From the NCBI GenBank assembly GCA_947493325.1, contig CANLQI010000001.1, forward strand, positions 181,001-245,000: a DNA stretch of 64,000 nucleotides, written 5' to 3'. The stretch is from an uncultured Sphingomonadaceae bacterium. Lineage in GTDB: Bacteria > Pseudomonadota > Alphaproteobacteria > Sphingomonadales > Sphingomonadaceae. This document shows, in pieces, positions 20,436-31,923 of this stretch. Position numbers and translations under genes: made by a program. Each line of letters opens with the position of its first letter. Position 1 is the first letter of the stretch. The notes beneath the pieces were generated by a model. The model made no database searches, was not told the DNA's origin, and worked only from the letters and a program-made list of their open reading frames with translations.

Positions 20436-20678
20436 TCGAGCGGCTGGCCCGGGTGTGCAGAAATATCTGCCTATTGACCAGCGAAGTGGGCGGTTAGCAT
20501 GGAGGTTTTATGCCCGCAAGCCTAAAATGTGCATCTTGCCGCATTTTCACATATAATTTTCATGGCCGCACACACACATGGGGCTTGGCATTGCGCCCAA
20601 GTGCACCCATGTTACACAGATAAAACGCGCTGTTACCGCGCGATGATGCATCTTTGACGAATTTAATGGGGAAATGAT

Positions 20679-21599
20679 TTGGCCAGCATGGGACTGACAA
20701 CCGACGAACAGAAACTGGTGGAGGAATTCCGCGCTCAGGTGGTGGAACCTTCGATGACCGGAATTGTGGTGCTGGATTTCTGGGCCGAATGGTGCGGACC
20801 ATGCAAGGCGCTCACGCCGGTGCTGGAAAAAGTCTGCGCAGAATATGCCGATAAAGGCGTGACACTCGCCAAGATCAATGTGGATGAAAACAAGTTCATC
20901 GCCAGCCAGTTTCAGGTCCAGTCGATCCCGACCGTCTACGCCCTGTTTCAGGGGCAACCGGTTGCCGATATGACGCAGGCGCGCACTGAATCGCAGATCA
21001 AGTCCATCCTCGACCAACTGCTTGAAAAACTGCCGCTGGGTGAAAATACGGATGCCGCCGCAGATCAGGCGCAGGATATTGCGCCGCTTATGGAAATGGG
21101 CGAAGAAGTGCTGGCCGCCGGTGATGCCCAGCGCGCCTTTGGCATATTCGGGCAGATTACCGATATGGTGCCCGATAATATGGACGCTGTCTCTGGCCTG
21201 ATCCGCGCGATGGTGGCAGGTGGTAAAGTCGAAGAGGCACAGGCGATGCTGGATGCACTACCTGAAGACAAGGCAGGCGATTCCGCGCTGGACCGTGCCA
21301 AATCGGCATTGGCGCTGGCCGCCGAAGCGCCCGCCAGCGGCGAGGCCGCAAAGCTGAAAGCCGAGGTGGAGGCGCATCCGGATGACCATCAGAAACGGCT
21401 CGATTACGCGACTGCGCTCTTTGCCGGACAGGACCGCGATGGCGCGGCGGAGCAGCTTTTGACAATTATTCAGGCCGATAACGAATGGAATGACGGCGCG
21501 GCAAGGGCCAAGCTGCTGCAGATTTTTGAATCCATCGGTCTGGAAGATCCATGGGTGGCGGCGACGCGGCGCAAACTGTCCGCGGCGATTTTCGGATAG
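20679..21599 (+). CDS. Thioredoxin-TPR protein (CnoX/YbbN family)
   Basis: 306 aa; thioredoxin fold with WCGPCK followed by tetratricopeptide-like helices. Confidence 0.9.
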   Translation: MASMGLTTDEQKLVEEFRAQVVEPSMTGIVVLDFWAEWCGPCKALTPVLEKVCAEYADKGVTLAKINVDENKFIASQFQVQSIPTVYALFQGQPVADMTQARTESQIKSILDQLLEKLPLGENTDAAADQAQDIAPLMEMGEEVLAAGDAQRAFGIFGQITDMVPDNMDAVSGLIRAMVAGGKVEEAQAMLDALPEDKAGDSALDRAKSALALAAEAPASGEAAKLKAEVEAHPDDHQKRLDYATALFAGQDRDGAAEQLLTIIQADNEWNDGAARAKLLQIFESIGLEDPWVAATRRKLSAAIFG

Positions 21600-21605
21600 G
21601 ATTTT

Positions 21606-22259
21606 ATGACGGCGCTGACCACCACACGCATTTCCATTTTCCCGTTACCGGGCGCGATTCTGTTCCCCGGATTGCAATTGCCGCTGCATATGTTTGAACC
21701 TCGCTATCGTTCGATGGTGAGCGATGCAATGGCACGCGACCGGCAGATCGGTATGATCCAGCCGAATGATCACAATGTGGAGGGCATGGGCGGCGGAGCA
21801 GATGCACCGGACCTGTTCAAAATCGGTTGCCTGGGACGGATTTGCGATGTCGAGGCGATGGATGACGGACGCTATAATGTGATTCTGGAAGGCATTGCCC
21901 GTTTCCGGCTGGTGCGCGAACTGGATGTTACGACACCATTTCGGCAGGTGGAAGCGGAACTGATCGAAGAAGCGCCGGACAGCGATATATTGGCGGGTAT
22001 AGAGCGCGCCTCATTGGAGCGTGAATCGCGTAAGTTTGCCGATGCACAGGGCTATGCGGTGGATTGGGAGCAGGTGTCGCGGCTGGATGACGTTTCGCTG
22101 GTGAATGGCGTGTCGCAAATCGCTCCGTTCGACAGCGCCGCGAAACAGGCGTTGCTCGAAGCAAATAGCATTGGCGAGCGTGCGGAACTGATGGTGCAGC
22201 TCATGCAGTTTTTCAGCCAGCGTGGAGGTGATGATGACCCGCGGGTGACGTTGCAGTAA
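21606..22259 (+). CDS. LON N-terminal substrate-binding domain protein
   Basis: 217 aa; ISIFPLPGAILFPGLQLPLHMFEPRYRSMV. Confidence 0.9.
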   Translation: MTALTTTRISIFPLPGAILFPGLQLPLHMFEPRYRSMVSDAMARDRQIGMIQPNDHNVEGMGGGADAPDLFKIGCLGRICDVEAMDDGRYNVILEGIARFRLVRELDVTTPFRQVEAELIEEAPDSDILAGIERASLERESRKFADAQGYAVDWEQVSRLDDVSLVNGVSQIAPFDSAAKQALLEANSIGERAELMVQLMQFFSQRGGDDDPRVTLQ

Positions 22260-22336
22260 ACTCCTGTCGTCACCCTGAACTTGTTTGGCGTTTATCCCTT
22301 TCAAGCAAGGAACGGCACCATTCGTATTAATAACAT

Positions 22337-22454
22337 CGTCATTCCCAGCTTGCCTGCCCTCGCGAAGGCGGGGGACTGGGAATCTATCTCACAATAGCTG
22401 CATGTAAACGCAAGTCTGGTGAGATAGATTCCCGCTTTCGCGGGAATGACGGTG
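22337..22454. repeat. Family D palindromic repeat, copy 1
   Basis: gggaatctatctcacaatagctgcatgtaaacgcaagtctggtgagatagattcccgctttcgcgggaatgacggtg; same core at 48751-48844. Confidence 0.85.
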
Positions 22455-22620
22455 TTCCCTTAACTTAAGGGGATTAAAGCCAACTGGTTTCAGGGTTCAG
22501 AGCTGCATAAGTAAGCGCCTGTTTTGCGCTCTGGATACTAAAACAAGTTCAGCATGACGGATTATTGTTTTTGAAATGGAGCGCTGAGCAATATAGCTAC
22601 ACCAATTGCGGTTACGGTTT

Positions 22621-23265
22621 TCATAAACCAAAACTTCCGCGCAGGCCGTCGATGATGAACTGTGCCGCCAATGCTGCCAGCAGCACGCCGAGCAGCCTGG
22701 TAATAACGGCTTCGACCTTGTCGCCCAACAACCGCATCACCGGCCCCGCCGCCCATAGGGCAAAAAATGTCAGGATAAGCACCGCAGCGACGGCGCTGAA
22801 TATTACCACGGCACTGTCCACGCCTTCGTTCTGCGACATCAGCAGCATGATGGAAGCGATTGATCCCGGCCCTGCCATCATTGGCATCGCCATGGGGAAA
22901 ATCGAAACATCTTCTATCTCGGGCTGGTCGTCTTCCTGTTGATCAATGATCTTCTGCGCGCGTTCCTCGCGGCGGGCCGTGCGTTTTTCGAACACCATTT
23001 CTATGGCAATAATGAACAGCATAATGCCGCCCGCAATGCGGAAACTGTCGAGCTGGATGTGCAATGCGGCGAGCAGCTGTTCGCCGAAAAGCCCGAATAT
23101 CAAAAGTATCAGCGCGGATACGATGACGGCCCGCAAAGCCATGGTGCGGCGCTGTGCATGGCTTGCGCCCGTTGTGAGGCTGGCAAATATGGGCGCACAG
23201 CCAGGCGGGTCGATGACCACGAAGAAAATCGCAAATGCGGACAGAAAAAGCTCGATATCAATCAT
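22621..23265 (-). CDS. MarC family integral membrane protein
   Basis: 214 aa; VVIDPPGCAPIFASLT, AGPGSIASIMLLMS. Confidence 0.88.
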   Translation of the reverse strand: MIDIELFLSAFAIFFVVIDPPGCAPIFASLTTGASHAQRRTMALRAVIVSALILLIFGLFGEQLLAALHIQLDSFRIAGGIMLFIIAIEMVFEKRTARREERAQKIIDQQEDDQPEIEDVSIFPMAMPMMAGPGSIASIMLLMSQNEGVDSAVVIFSAVAAVLILTFFALWAAGPVMRLLGDKVEAVITRLLGVLLAALAAQFIIDGLRGSFGL

Positions 23266-23963
23266 GGCGTGCCGGCGGGTATATCGTCCTGAATAACGGT
23301 TTCATAAGCGCTGCCGTTCCACAGCGAAACGGTCAGCGTGCGCGCTGTATCCGCCTTTACATCCCATGTCCACTTTAGTGTTTGGTCGCGCGACATGCGG
23401 GTATTGGCCTGCGGCACTTGCGCGGGAACTGCGCCCTTGCAAGAGGCGATGCGGGTTTTCACAAAATCGGGTTTTGTGCGGGTCTCGCCTGCAAAACCGC
23501 CATGGTCGAACAGGAATTTCCAGTCGGCATCGGCGGCGCGTATGTCATAGCGGCGCTGCCATATCGTGGTAAAATAACCTTGCAGCGCGGCTTCATTTTT
23601 AAAGCCGCCCTGCGAAGCCGCTGTGCGCCCGTCGCACGACATGTAAATGGCTTCGGCTTCCCATTGCGGCGCTGTGGCCGGATCAGTCTTGGCTTTCAGC
23701 CATTCTTGCGCGTTAACGGCTTGCGGGATGAGCATGACGGCGTCATCGGCCGCCAGTTCGCGAAAAGCGGTCCACAGTCCATCCTCACGTGCCATACGGT
23801 TAAACGCGATTTCAGCGGCGACAACACCGCTGGGATTGGGCTGCAGTTTTTTGAGCTCGAAATCATTGCCGCTGCCAAATGGCCGGGCGCAGGCAGTAAG
23901 GGCGACCAGAGCAAATATGGTCAGTCCCGTGGAAACTGCCTTGATGAATGGATTATAATGCAT
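23262..23963 (-). CDS. Predicted lipoprotein, function unknown
   Basis: Start at MHYNPFIKAVSTGLTIFALVALTAC (lipobox LTAC); upstream part of the listed ORF comes from an intergenic repeat. Confidence 0.6.
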   Translation of the reverse strand: MHYNPFIKAVSTGLTIFALVALTACARPFGSGNDFELKKLQPNPSGVVAAEIAFNRMAREDGLWTAFRELAADDAVMLIPQAVNAQEWLKAKTDPATAPQWEAEAIYMSCDGRTAASQGGFKNEAALQGYFTTIWQRRYDIRAADADWKFLFDHGGFAGETRTKPDFVKTRIASCKGAVPAQVPQANTRMSRDQTLKWTWDVKADTARTLTVSLWNGSAYETVIQDDIPAGTP

Positions 23964-24079
23964 GGGCTGTTGGTCCTGAGCTTGCCGAAGGACGTGTTGC
24001 AGCGAAATGCCAAACAAATGAACATGCTTCGACAGGCTCAGCACTAACGGGTATTATGTAAGATTGGCAAGCCCGCGCA

Positions 24080-24973
24080 TCAAAAACCCGCCGGATCATC
24101 CAGCCCGGCACGGCGGTGCGCCGCGACCAGTGTGTTGCGCAGCAAACAGGCAATGGTCATGGGGCCGACACCGCCCGGTACCGGCGTAATCGCGGCGGCA
24201 TGTCCAATGACTTCTGCCGTGGCGACATCACCCACCAGTTTCGTTTTACCCTCTTCGCCAGATGCGATGCGGTTAATGCCGACATCGATTACGACCGCGC
24301 CCGGTTTGACCCAGTCGCCTTTCACCATTTCCGCGCGGCCCACGGCGGCGACGACAATATCGGCTCGGCGCACAACTTCGGCCAGGCCTCTGGTGCGGCT
24401 GTGCGCGAGCGTGACGGTGCAGTTTTCCTGAAGCAGCAGCTGCGCCATCGGTTTGCCGACGATATTGGATCGTCCGACCACAACAGCGTCCAGCCCGGAC
24501 AGATCGCCCAGCCGGTCTTTCAGCAGCATCAGACTGCCAAGCGGCGTACAGGGTACCAGCGCGTCTTCGCCCACCGCCAGTTTGCCTGCATTGATAACGT
24601 GGAAACCATCGACATCCTTGGCCGGATCAATCGCGGCAATTACGGCCTTGTCGTCAATATGATCCGGGAGCGGCAGTTGCACCAATATACCGTCAATCGC
24701 ATCATCGGCATTGAGCGTTTCAACAAGCGCGATCAGATCGTCCTGCGATACATCGGTATCGGGGCGATGTTCGATGCTTTCCATACCTGCCGCAACCGTT
24801 GCCTTGCCTTTGGATCGGACATAGACTTGGCTGGCGGGGTCTTCGCCGACCAGAACGACCGCCAGGCCGGGTTTGCGTCCCGCAGCCTCCACGAACTGCG
24901 GGACAGCCGCGCCGACGCGCTCTCTCAGGTCTGCGGCAAATGCCTTGCCGTCGATCAGCGTCGGGTCGCTCAT
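24080..24973 (-). CDS. folD: Bifunctional methylene-THF dehydrogenase/methenyl-THF cyclohydrolase
   Basis: 297 aa; [59 protein letters not shown]. Confidence 0.96.
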   Translation of the reverse strand: MSDPTLIDGKAFAADLRERVGAAVPQFVEAAGRKPGLAVVLVGEDPASQVYVRSKGKATVAAGMESIEHRPDTDVSQDDLIALVETLNADDAIDGILVQLPLPDHIDDKAVIAAIDPAKDVDGFHVINAGKLAVGEDALVPCTPLGSLMLLKDRLGDLSGLDAVVVGRSNIVGKPMAQLLLQENCTVTLAHSRTRGLAEVVRRADIVVAAVGRAEMVKGDWVKPGAVVIDVGINRIASGEEGKTKLVGDVATAEVIGHAAAITPVPGGVGPMTIACLLRNTLVAAHRRAGLDDPAGF

Positions 24974-24976
24974 ACC

Positions 24977-25327
24977 CTAATATACAGCAATATTGCCGAG
25001 TATGATCATCACGATCTGCAACCCGATAATGAGCACCAGCGGCGACAGGTCAATGGCGCCGGTGTCGGGCATGATTTTGCGTATTGGATCGAGTAAAGGC
25101 GCAAGTATCATATTGAAAGAATTGTAAATAGTTGAAACGGCGGGGTGATGCATGCTGACAACATTGAACATCACCAGCAGGCTGATGATAAATTGTACAA
25201 TAACAAGCATGATTATCACATTGACGAGCAGATCAAGTATCTGGAGTATCATGAGCATGGAAGCGTTTATCCTTGAGGGGGTTTTCTCTCTAGAGGTGTT
25301 ATAGCTGACTAATACCCCTTTGTGCAA
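24977..25327 (-). CDS. YggT family membrane protein
   Basis: 116 aa; two hydrophobic segments with PLLDPIRKIMP; true start probably an internal Met (MLMILQILDLL). Confidence 0.8.
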   Translation of the reverse strand: MHKGVLVSYNTSREKTPSRINASMLMILQILDLLVNVIIMLVIVQFIISLLVMFNVVSMHHPAVSTIYNSFNMILAPLLDPIRKIMPDTGAIDLSPLVLIIGLQIVMIILGNIAVY

Positions 25328-25375
25328 TGGATTAATGTGCAGAGCCGTTTCTGCTATGCGTCATTTGCGGGTATT

Positions 25376-26278
25376 TCAAGCCCGCCGCACCAATGTGCCC
25401 GCGCCTTTTTCAGTGAAAAATTCCAGCAGCATGGCATGTGGCACGCGGCCGTCGAGAATGACGGCAGCATCCACATCCTGCTCCACCGCAGCCACACAGG
25501 TTTCCAGCTTGGGGATCATACCGCCGCTGATTGTGCCATCGCTCTGCAACTGTTCAATTTTTGCCGGATCAAGGTCGGATATCATATGCCCTTCTTTGTC
25601 CAGCACGCCGGCCACATCGGTGAGCAGGAACAGCCGTGCGGCCTTTAGTGCCCCGGCTACCGCGCCCGCCATGGTGTCGGCGTTGATATTATAGGTCTGT
25701 CCGTCTGGCCCCACGCCTATCGGTGCGATCACAGGAATCATACCCGATGCTGACAGGCTTTCGAGCACGCTGCAATCAACTTCGCTTGGCTCGCCCACAA
25801 AGCCCAGATCGACAATGCGTTCGATATTGCTGTCCGGATCGCGCGCGGTGCGGCGCAGCTTGCGTGCCTTTACAAAGCCGCCATCCTTACCGCTGATGCC
25901 AATGGCCTGCCCGCCTGCGGTCGTAATCCATTGTACCAGCTCTTTATTGATCGCGCCCGACAGCACCATTTCGGCAATTTCAGCAGTGGCCTTGTCGGTC
26001 ACACGCAAGCCGTCGACGAATTTGCTTTCGACGCCCACACGTTTCAGCATCGCGCCAATCTGCGGGCCGCCGCCATGCACCACAACCGGATTGATACCGA
26101 CCGCTTTCAGCAGGACAATATCCTCGGCAAAATTGCGCGCCAGCTCTGCATCACCCATGGCATGACCGCCATATTTCACCACAAATGTCTGGCCCGCATA
26201 GCGTTGTAGATAGGGCAACGCTTCGGTCAGCGTCTCCGCCTTGGCCAGCATGGCGGGATCATGGGCGTTACCCGTCAT
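25376..26278 (-). CDS. argB: Acetylglutamate kinase
   Basis: 300 aa; [48 protein letters not shown]. Confidence 0.96.
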   Translation of the reverse strand: MTGNAHDPAMLAKAETLTEALPYLQRYAGQTFVVKYGGHAMGDAELARNFAEDIVLLKAVGINPVVVHGGGPQIGAMLKRVGVESKFVDGLRVTDKATAEIAEMVLSGAINKELVQWITTAGGQAIGISGKDGGFVKARKLRRTARDPDSNIERIVDLGFVGEPSEVDCSVLESLSASGMIPVIAPIGVGPDGQTYNINADTMAGAVAGALKAARLFLLTDVAGVLDKEGHMISDLDPAKIEQLQSDGTISGGMIPKLETCVAAVEQDVDAAVILDGRVPHAMLLEFFTEKGAGTLVRRA

Positions 26279-27015
26279 GCCTCGCTGCTTAACCCGCCGG
26301 TGTCGAGCTGTTTGCCAAGCCGGACAAGGAACACGATGAGGAAGGGGACCACCACAAAGGACAATACAACCTTGGCCAGCATCTGCCCGCCCATCAGGGT
26401 GGCGATCGGAAATACGCCATAAAAGGCGATGGTGATGAACAGCAGGGTATCGACCACCTGGCTGAGCGCGCTGGCAATCGCGCCGCGTACGGCCACAAAT
26501 TTGCCTTCACCGCTGCCGCGCAACATGCTGAAAATCGTGACGTTCAGGAATTGCGATGTGCCATAGGCAACGATGCCTGCCGCCATCAGGCGCGGGCTTT
26601 GGCCCACAACCATTTCAAACGCGGCCAGACGCTGCGGGTCCATCTTGTCAGCAGCGGGCAGGGCCAGCACCAGCAGGATAAACAGCATGGAGGCTATGAG
26701 CGGCACAAAACCAAGTATAACGAAACGGTTGGCCATGGCGCGGCCATGCAGCTCGGCCACCGCGCTGGAGAGCATGACCAGCATCAGGAAGGGGAAAATC
26801 CCCGCTTCAACGGCGAGCGGCCCCAGCGCCACCTGTTTATTGCCGACCACGCCTGCAAGTACGGTCATGCCGCCATACAGCAGCGCGAATACCAGCAGAG
26901 ACAGGGGAATTGTCCGGTTGGACAATATGCCTTCCTCCTGTGTTTGAGTGACAGGAGCCGCGGCTTTCACATGGACGCCCGCGTCGTTTAGTTCGGAATG
27001 CTGTGTGTCGGTCAT
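26275..27015 (-). CDS. Queuosine precursor transporter (YhhQ/VUT family)
   Basis: 246 aa; polytopic, [39 protein letters not shown]. Confidence 0.82.
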   Translation of the reverse strand: MTDTQHSELNDAGVHVKAAAPVTQTQEEGILSNRTIPLSLLVFALLYGGMTVLAGVVGNKQVALGPLAVEAGIFPFLMLVMLSSAVAELHGRAMANRFVILGFVPLIASMLFILLVLALPAADKMDPQRLAAFEMVVGQSPRLMAAGIVAYGTSQFLNVTIFSMLRGSGEGKFVAVRGAIASALSQVVDTLLFITIAFYGVFPIATLMGGQMLAKVVLSFVVVPFLIVFLVRLGKQLDTGGLSSEA

Positions 27016-27321
27016 TTCGGACTGTTATCGTCTTTTGCGGCATATGAAAAGGCAGCATTGTTCGTAAAAACTCGCTTTATCCACAATTGCCGTGCTTTAC
27101 GGGGAGCCGGACTTATGTATAGGCTTTGCAAAGAGAGACTTGTTTGCTGGAAATTTCATTCCTCTCTTCTTTCGTCATGCTGAACTTGTTTCAGCATCCA
27201 GAGCTGAAACCACAGCGTTTGCTGCTCTGGACCCTGAAATAAATTCAGGGTGACGGAGAGAGTTCAGGATGACGTACATAGTATATGCTGCATCAATGGC
27301 AGCCACATTCGGGGGAATGAC

Positions 27322-28641
27322 ATGAACCGCTATCTGATGAGCCTGATCGGTATTGCCATCATAATCGGCATTGCGCTGCTGCTGTCGAATAACCGCCGTC
27401 ATATCCGCCTGCGCGTTGTGGGCGCGGCGTTTGCGCTGCAGGCGGGCATTGCCGTGCTGGTGCTCTATGTCCCCTGGGGCAAGGCCGCGATACAGGGCAT
27501 GTCGCAGGGGGTGTCAAACCTGCTTTCCTATGCCAATGAAGGTACGGCGTTCCTGTTTGGCGCGCTGGCATCGGATGAGCTGGGACAGAATTTCGCTATT
27601 CAGGCGCTGCCCGTCATCATCTTTTTCTCGGCGCTGATTTCGGTGCTCTATTATGTCGGCATCATGCAGTTCATCATCAAATGGGTGGGCGGCGCGATTC
27701 AGAAAATCATCGGTATTTCCAAAGTGGAAAGCCTGTGCAGCGCGGCCAATATCTTTGTCGGGCAAAGCGAATCCCCGCTGGTCATTAAGCCGTATCTGGC
27801 GGACCTTAAACCCTCGCAGCTCTTCACGGTGATGAGCGTTGGCATGGCGGGCGTGGCAGGCACGATCCTGGCCGCCTATGCCGCGATGGGCATCCGCATT
27901 GATTACCTGCTGGCCGCGGCGTTTATGTCGGCGCCGGGCGGCATACTGATGGCCAAGATCATCATGCCCGATAATCCTGACGAAATTGTCGATGACAGCA
28001 ATATTCAAGCGGTGGAATATGAAGACGAAAAACCCGCTAACGTCATTATGGCTGCGGCGATGGGCGCGCAGACCGGCGTCAAGCTGGCCGTGGCCGTAGG
28101 CGCGATGGTGCTTGCTTTCGTAGCGCTGGTGGCGCTGGCAAATGGCATCGTCGGCGGTATTGGCGGCTGGTTTGGCTATGGTGATCTCAGCTTCCAGCAG
28201 ATGATCGGCTATATCTTTGCGCCGATCATGTACCTGCTCGGTGTGCCGTGGGATGAGGCGCTCAGGGCGGGCGGCCTGTTCGGGACCAAGGTGGTGTTGA
28301 ACGAATTTGTCGCCTTTATTGACTTGGGCAATGCCGAGGGATTGTCCCCGCTGACAGTGGCCATTGCAACGTTTGCGCTGTGCGGCTTTGCGAATTTCAG
28401 CTCGATCGCCATCCAGATGGCGGTGACTGGCGGCCTCGCCCCGACGCAGCGGCCAATGATCGCGAAACTGGGCCTGAAAGCGCTGGCGGCGGGATCGCTC
28501 GCCAATCTGATGAGCGCGGCGCTGGCAGGGTTGCTGATTACGCCGGATGCTGCGGGCGCGGTGGCGAGAGAGCCGGTGGCGGTGGAAGCCCCTGCTGAAG
28601 CGGAAGCACCGGCTGAAGGTGAGACGACACCTGCTGACTGA
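27322..28641 (+). CDS. NupC-type concentrative nucleoside transporter
   Basis: Start at MNRYLMSLIGIAIIIGIALLL within the listed 463 aa ORF; NIFVGQSESPLVIKPYL, GTKVVLNEFVAFIDL, CGFANFSSIAIQ. Confidence 0.92.
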   Translation: MNRYLMSLIGIAIIIGIALLLSNNRRHIRLRVVGAAFALQAGIAVLVLYVPWGKAAIQGMSQGVSNLLSYANEGTAFLFGALASDELGQNFAIQALPVIIFFSALISVLYYVGIMQFIIKWVGGAIQKIIGISKVESLCSAANIFVGQSESPLVIKPYLADLKPSQLFTVMSVGMAGVAGTILAAYAAMGIRIDYLLAAAFMSAPGGILMAKIIMPDNPDEIVDDSNIQAVEYEDEKPANVIMAAAMGAQTGVKLAVAVGAMVLAFVALVALANGIVGGIGGWFGYGDLSFQQMIGYIFAPIMYLLGVPWDEALRAGGLFGTKVVLNEFVAFIDLGNAEGLSPLTVAIATFALCGFANFSSIAIQMAVTGGLAPTQRPMIAKLGLKALAAGSLANLMSAALAGLLITPDAAGAVAREPVAVEAPAEAEAPAEGETTPAD

Positions 28642-28821
28642 ATAGTTAGTAATAAAACCTCGTTTGCGCCTCACCCGTCACCCCAGCGCAGGCTGGGGTC
28701 CAGATAAGGATGCGTGCAGACTGCGAGGTTTGCGTATGGCCGGATCATATCAATGAAGCGGCTTGTGACACGCCGCATGCCTGCTGCCACTCGAAAGGGC
28801 ATCTGGATTCCAGCCTTCGCT

Positions 28822-28884
28822 GGAATGACAGTGAGGGTTGGAATGACAGTGAGGGTTGGAATGACAGTGAGGGTTGGAATGACA
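28822..28884. repeat. 18 bp tandem repeat (ggaatgacagtgagggtt), ~3.5 copies
   Basis: Identical consecutive units at 28822, 28840 and 28858 plus partial ggaatgaca. Confidence 0.9.
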
Positions 28885-28899
28885 AGGAAAAATAAGTGG

Positions 28900-31530
28900 T
28901 CACTCTTCCCTCAGCGCCTTTTTCAGCTCATACAGCTTGTCCAGCGCGTCTCTCGGGCTCATCGCGTCGATATCCATATCGGCAATCGCTTCGCGGATGG
29001 CATCGCTTTCGGCTTCTTCCTCTTGCGAGATTGAGGCCGCGAATAACGGCAGGTCGTCAAGTCCTGCTGCCAGTCCACCAGTGGCGGCGCGGCCTGCTTC
29101 CAGCTTGGACAGCACGGCCTTTGCGCGCGCCAGCACCGGCTTTGAAATCCCGGCCAGTTTTGCGACAGCGAGCCCATAGCTGCGGTCCGCGGGTCCCTCG
29201 GCCAATTCGTGCAGCAGCACAAGCTCGCCTTTCCACTCCTTCGCCCGTACATGGTGGAGCGACAGCGCATCCAGCGTCTCGGCCAGCCGGGTCAGTTCAT
29301 GATAATGGGTGGCAAACAGGCAGCGGCAGCGATTGCTTTCGTGCACCGCCTCGACCACGGCCCAGGCGAGCGCCAACCCGTCATAGGTGGAGGTACCGCG
29401 GCCCACTTCGTCCAATATCACGAAACTGTCGGGTGTCGCCTGTGCCAATATCGCGGCGGTTTCAACCATTTCGACCATGAAGGTGGAACGACCCTTGGCC
29501 AGATTGTCCGAGGCGCCAACACGGCTGAACAAACGGTCGACAATGCCCATATGTGCGCGGCTCGCAGGCACGTATCCGCCAGCCTGTGCCAGCAATATGA
29601 TCAGTGCATTTTGCCTAAGGAATGTCGATTTACCACCCATATTGGGCCCGGATACCAGCCATAGCCGATCTTCCGTATTCAGTGCGCAATCGTTTGCCAC
29701 AAATGGTGCATTATCTTTCGCCAGTGCAGCCTCGACTACGGGGTGGCGGCCATTTTCGATTTCCAGTACCGGCGCATCCGCAAATTCGGGGCAGCACCAG
29801 CTGCCTTCCGCCGCACGCTCGGCATGGCTGGCGGCGACATCAATGCGGGCAAGTGTATTGGCGGTCGCAGCAATTGCATCCTTGCGGGCCATGACTTGTT
29901 CTATCAGGTCTTCAAAATGCGCTTCTTCGGCAGCTAGCGCATGGCCGCCCGCTTCGGCGATGCGTACGGCTTCTTCGTGCAGTTCGGTGGAATTGAACCG
30001 CACCGCTCCGGCAAGTGTCTGCCGGTGGGTGAAGCCCGAATCCTCGGCCATGAGCGTGTCACCATGGCGCGCGGGCACTTCGACAAAATAGCCGAGCACC
30101 GCATTGTGCTTGATCTTGAGCGTATTGATGCCGGTCTGTGCGCGGTATTTTGCTTCCAGCGCGGCAATAGCGCTGCGGGCATTTTTGCCGGTATTACGCA
30201 GCTCATCAAGCGCGGCATCATATCCGGGCTTGATATAGCCGCCCGACTGCCGCTCGGTCGGCGGTGTTTCGATAAGTGCATTATGAAACAGGTCCACCAG
30301 CACGCCATGGCCATCCAGCGCCGGCAGCCATTGCTGCAAAAGCTCCGGCGTGCCATCCAGCGTGCGCAGCTGTTCGCGCAGCGTGCGCGCGGCATCCAGC
30401 CCATCGCGGACCTGGCCCAGGTCACGCGGACTGCCGCGTAGTGCCACGATGCGTCCCAGCGCACGGGCGATATCGGGAATGGATTTCAGCACATCGCGCA
30501 GATTGTCGCGCAGCAGGCGGCTTTCGTGCAACCAGCGCACCACGTCCAGCCGTGCCCGGATCGCAGTTTTGTCACGCAGCGGCGCGGCAAGGTCATTCGC
30601 CAGCGCCCTTGCACCCGCGCCGGTTATTGTCCGGTCGATATTGCCAAGCAGGCTGGTCTTGCGGGTCCCATCCGTACCCACGAGTATCTCGAGGCTCTCC
30701 CTAGTCGTTTCGTCGATCAGCAGAAACGCGTCTTTTCGGGTACGCTGCGGGGCCTGTAAAAAAGGCAGACTGCCTTTGGTAACATGCTCCAGATATTTGA
30801 GCAGCCCGCCGGCCGCCGCCAGCTCTGCGCGCGTGAAATCGCCGAAGCTGTCCAGCGTTGCAACCTCGAAATGTTTGCGCAGCGCGGCATCGGCGGCGCT
30901 GCTGTCAAACTCGCGGGCGGCGCGCGGTTCATACGACAGGCCTGCAAGGTCCATGGTTTCCGGAGCGATTATCTCGCTGGGGTTCAGCCGCGCTATTTCC
31001 GCGTTCAGCGAGTCTGCATTCATTGCCATCATGGCAAATGCGCCCGTGGAGATATCACACACAGCAAGGCCAGTTTCCCCGTGCACCTCGGCCAGTGCCA
31101 GCAGGCGGTTGTCGCGGCGCGCATCGAGCAGGTTTTCCTCGGTCAGCGTGCCTGCAGTCACGAACCGGACGATATCGCGCGCGACCAGCGATTTAGATCC
31201 CCGCGCCTTGGCCTCGGCAGGCGTCTCGGTCTGCTCAGCAATCGCCACTTTGTGTCCCGCGCGGATCAGTTTGGCGAGATAGCTTTCGGCCGCATGGACC
31301 GGTACGCCGCACATCGGCACGGGCTGCCCATCATGTTCACCGCGCGATGTAAGCGCAATATCCAGCGTGGCCGCGGCTGCCTTGGCATCATCAAAGAACA
31401 GCTCAAAAAAATCACCCATCCGGTAAAAGAGCAGGCAGTCAGGCGCTTGCGCCTTGAGTGCAAGGAACTGCGCCATCATCGGCGTAGGACCCTTGGCCTT
31501 TTTCTTGGGTTTTGTTTTGCCGGAAACCAT
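28900..31530 (-). CDS. mutS: DNA mismatch repair protein MutS
   Basis: Likely start [26 protein letters not shown]; mismatch-binding [15 protein letters not shown], Walker [36 protein letters not shown]. Confidence 0.97.
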   Translation of the reverse strand: MVSGKTKPKKKAKGPTPMMAQFLALKAQAPDCLLFYRMGDFFELFFDDAKAAAATLDIALTSRGEHDGQPVPMCGVPVHAAESYLAKLIRAGHKVAIAEQTETPAEAKARGSKSLVARDIVRFVTAGTLTEENLLDARRDNRLLALAEVHGETGLAVCDISTGAFAMMAMNADSLNAEIARLNPSEIIAPETMDLAGLSYEPRAAREFDSSAADAALRKHFEVATLDSFGDFTRAELAAAGGLLKYLEHVTKGSLPFLQAPQRTRKDAFLLIDETTRESLEILVGTDGTRKTSLLGNIDRTITGAGARALANDLAAPLRDKTAIRARLDVVRWLHESRLLRDNLRDVLKSIPDIARALGRIVALRGSPRDLGQVRDGLDAARTLREQLRTLDGTPELLQQWLPALDGHGVLVDLFHNALIETPPTERQSGGYIKPGYDAALDELRNTGKNARSAIAALEAKYRAQTGINTLKIKHNAVLGYFVEVPARHGDTLMAEDSGFTHRQTLAGAVRFNSTELHEEAVRIAEAGGHALAAEEAHFEDLIEQVMARKDAIAATANTLARIDVAASHAERAAEGSWCCPEFADAPVLEIENGRHPVVEAALAKDNAPFVANDCALNTEDRLWLVSGPNMGGKSTFLRQNALIILLAQAGGYVPASRAHMGIVDRLFSRVGASDNLAKGRSTFMVEMVETAAILAQATPDSFVILDEVGRGTSTYDGLALAWAVVEAVHESNRCRCLFATHYHELTRLAETLDALSLHHVRAKEWKGELVLLHELAEGPADRSYGLAVAKLAGISKPVLARAKAVLSKLEAGRAATGGLAAGLDDLPLFAASISQEEEAESDAIREAIADMDIDAMSPRDALDKLYELKKALREE

Positions 31531-31632
31531 GTCTGCCACCGATAGCCGAGCAGGCAATGGCTGAAAAGTCGGTAGAAGCCAGAATTGTTGAAAACTGTAT
31601 ATTTCCTGCAATCCTCCAATATAACCCGTCAT

Positions 31633-31814
31633 CCCCTTCCCCTTGATGGGGGAAGGATGTGGAGACTTGGTGGCTTGCCGCCTAGTCGTAGCTGGATGGG
31701 GGTGTGCTCTCGTCTTGATACAGCACGTCCAGAGGAGCCCTCACCCCCATCCAACTGCGCGTAACAGCTTCCAGCTGTAACGCTGCGTATCCTTCCCCCA
31801 TCAAGGGGGAAGGA
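31633..31814. repeat. R1 repeat, copy 2
   Basis: ccccttccccttgatgggggaaggatgtggagacttgg…cgtatccttcccccatcaagggggaagg between divergent mutS and maeB. Confidence 0.85.
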
Positions 31815-31923
31815 AAAGCCAATGATTTGCCGCATATTCCCCCTATCGCTTGCACGGATTAGACGCTACGTAAGGCCCTTATTGCGCAGAAATAACCGCA
31901 CCGGAATTTGGGGAATTACATAT

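Noticed and set aside
23964-24044. N-terminal extension MLSLSKHVHLFGISLQHVLRQAQDQQP of the lipoprotein ORF
   Set aside because: Encoded by a common 'cttcgacaggctcagcac / cttgccgaaggac' intergenic repeat; lipoprotein start is downstream
24116-25096. 326 aa ORF opposite folD
   Set aside because: Shadow ORF; the minus-strand product has clear FolD motifs
27514-28674. Long antisense ORF (386 aa) opposite the nucleoside transporter
   Set aside because: His/Arg/Gln-rich shadow translation of a well-supported CDS; no recognisable domain
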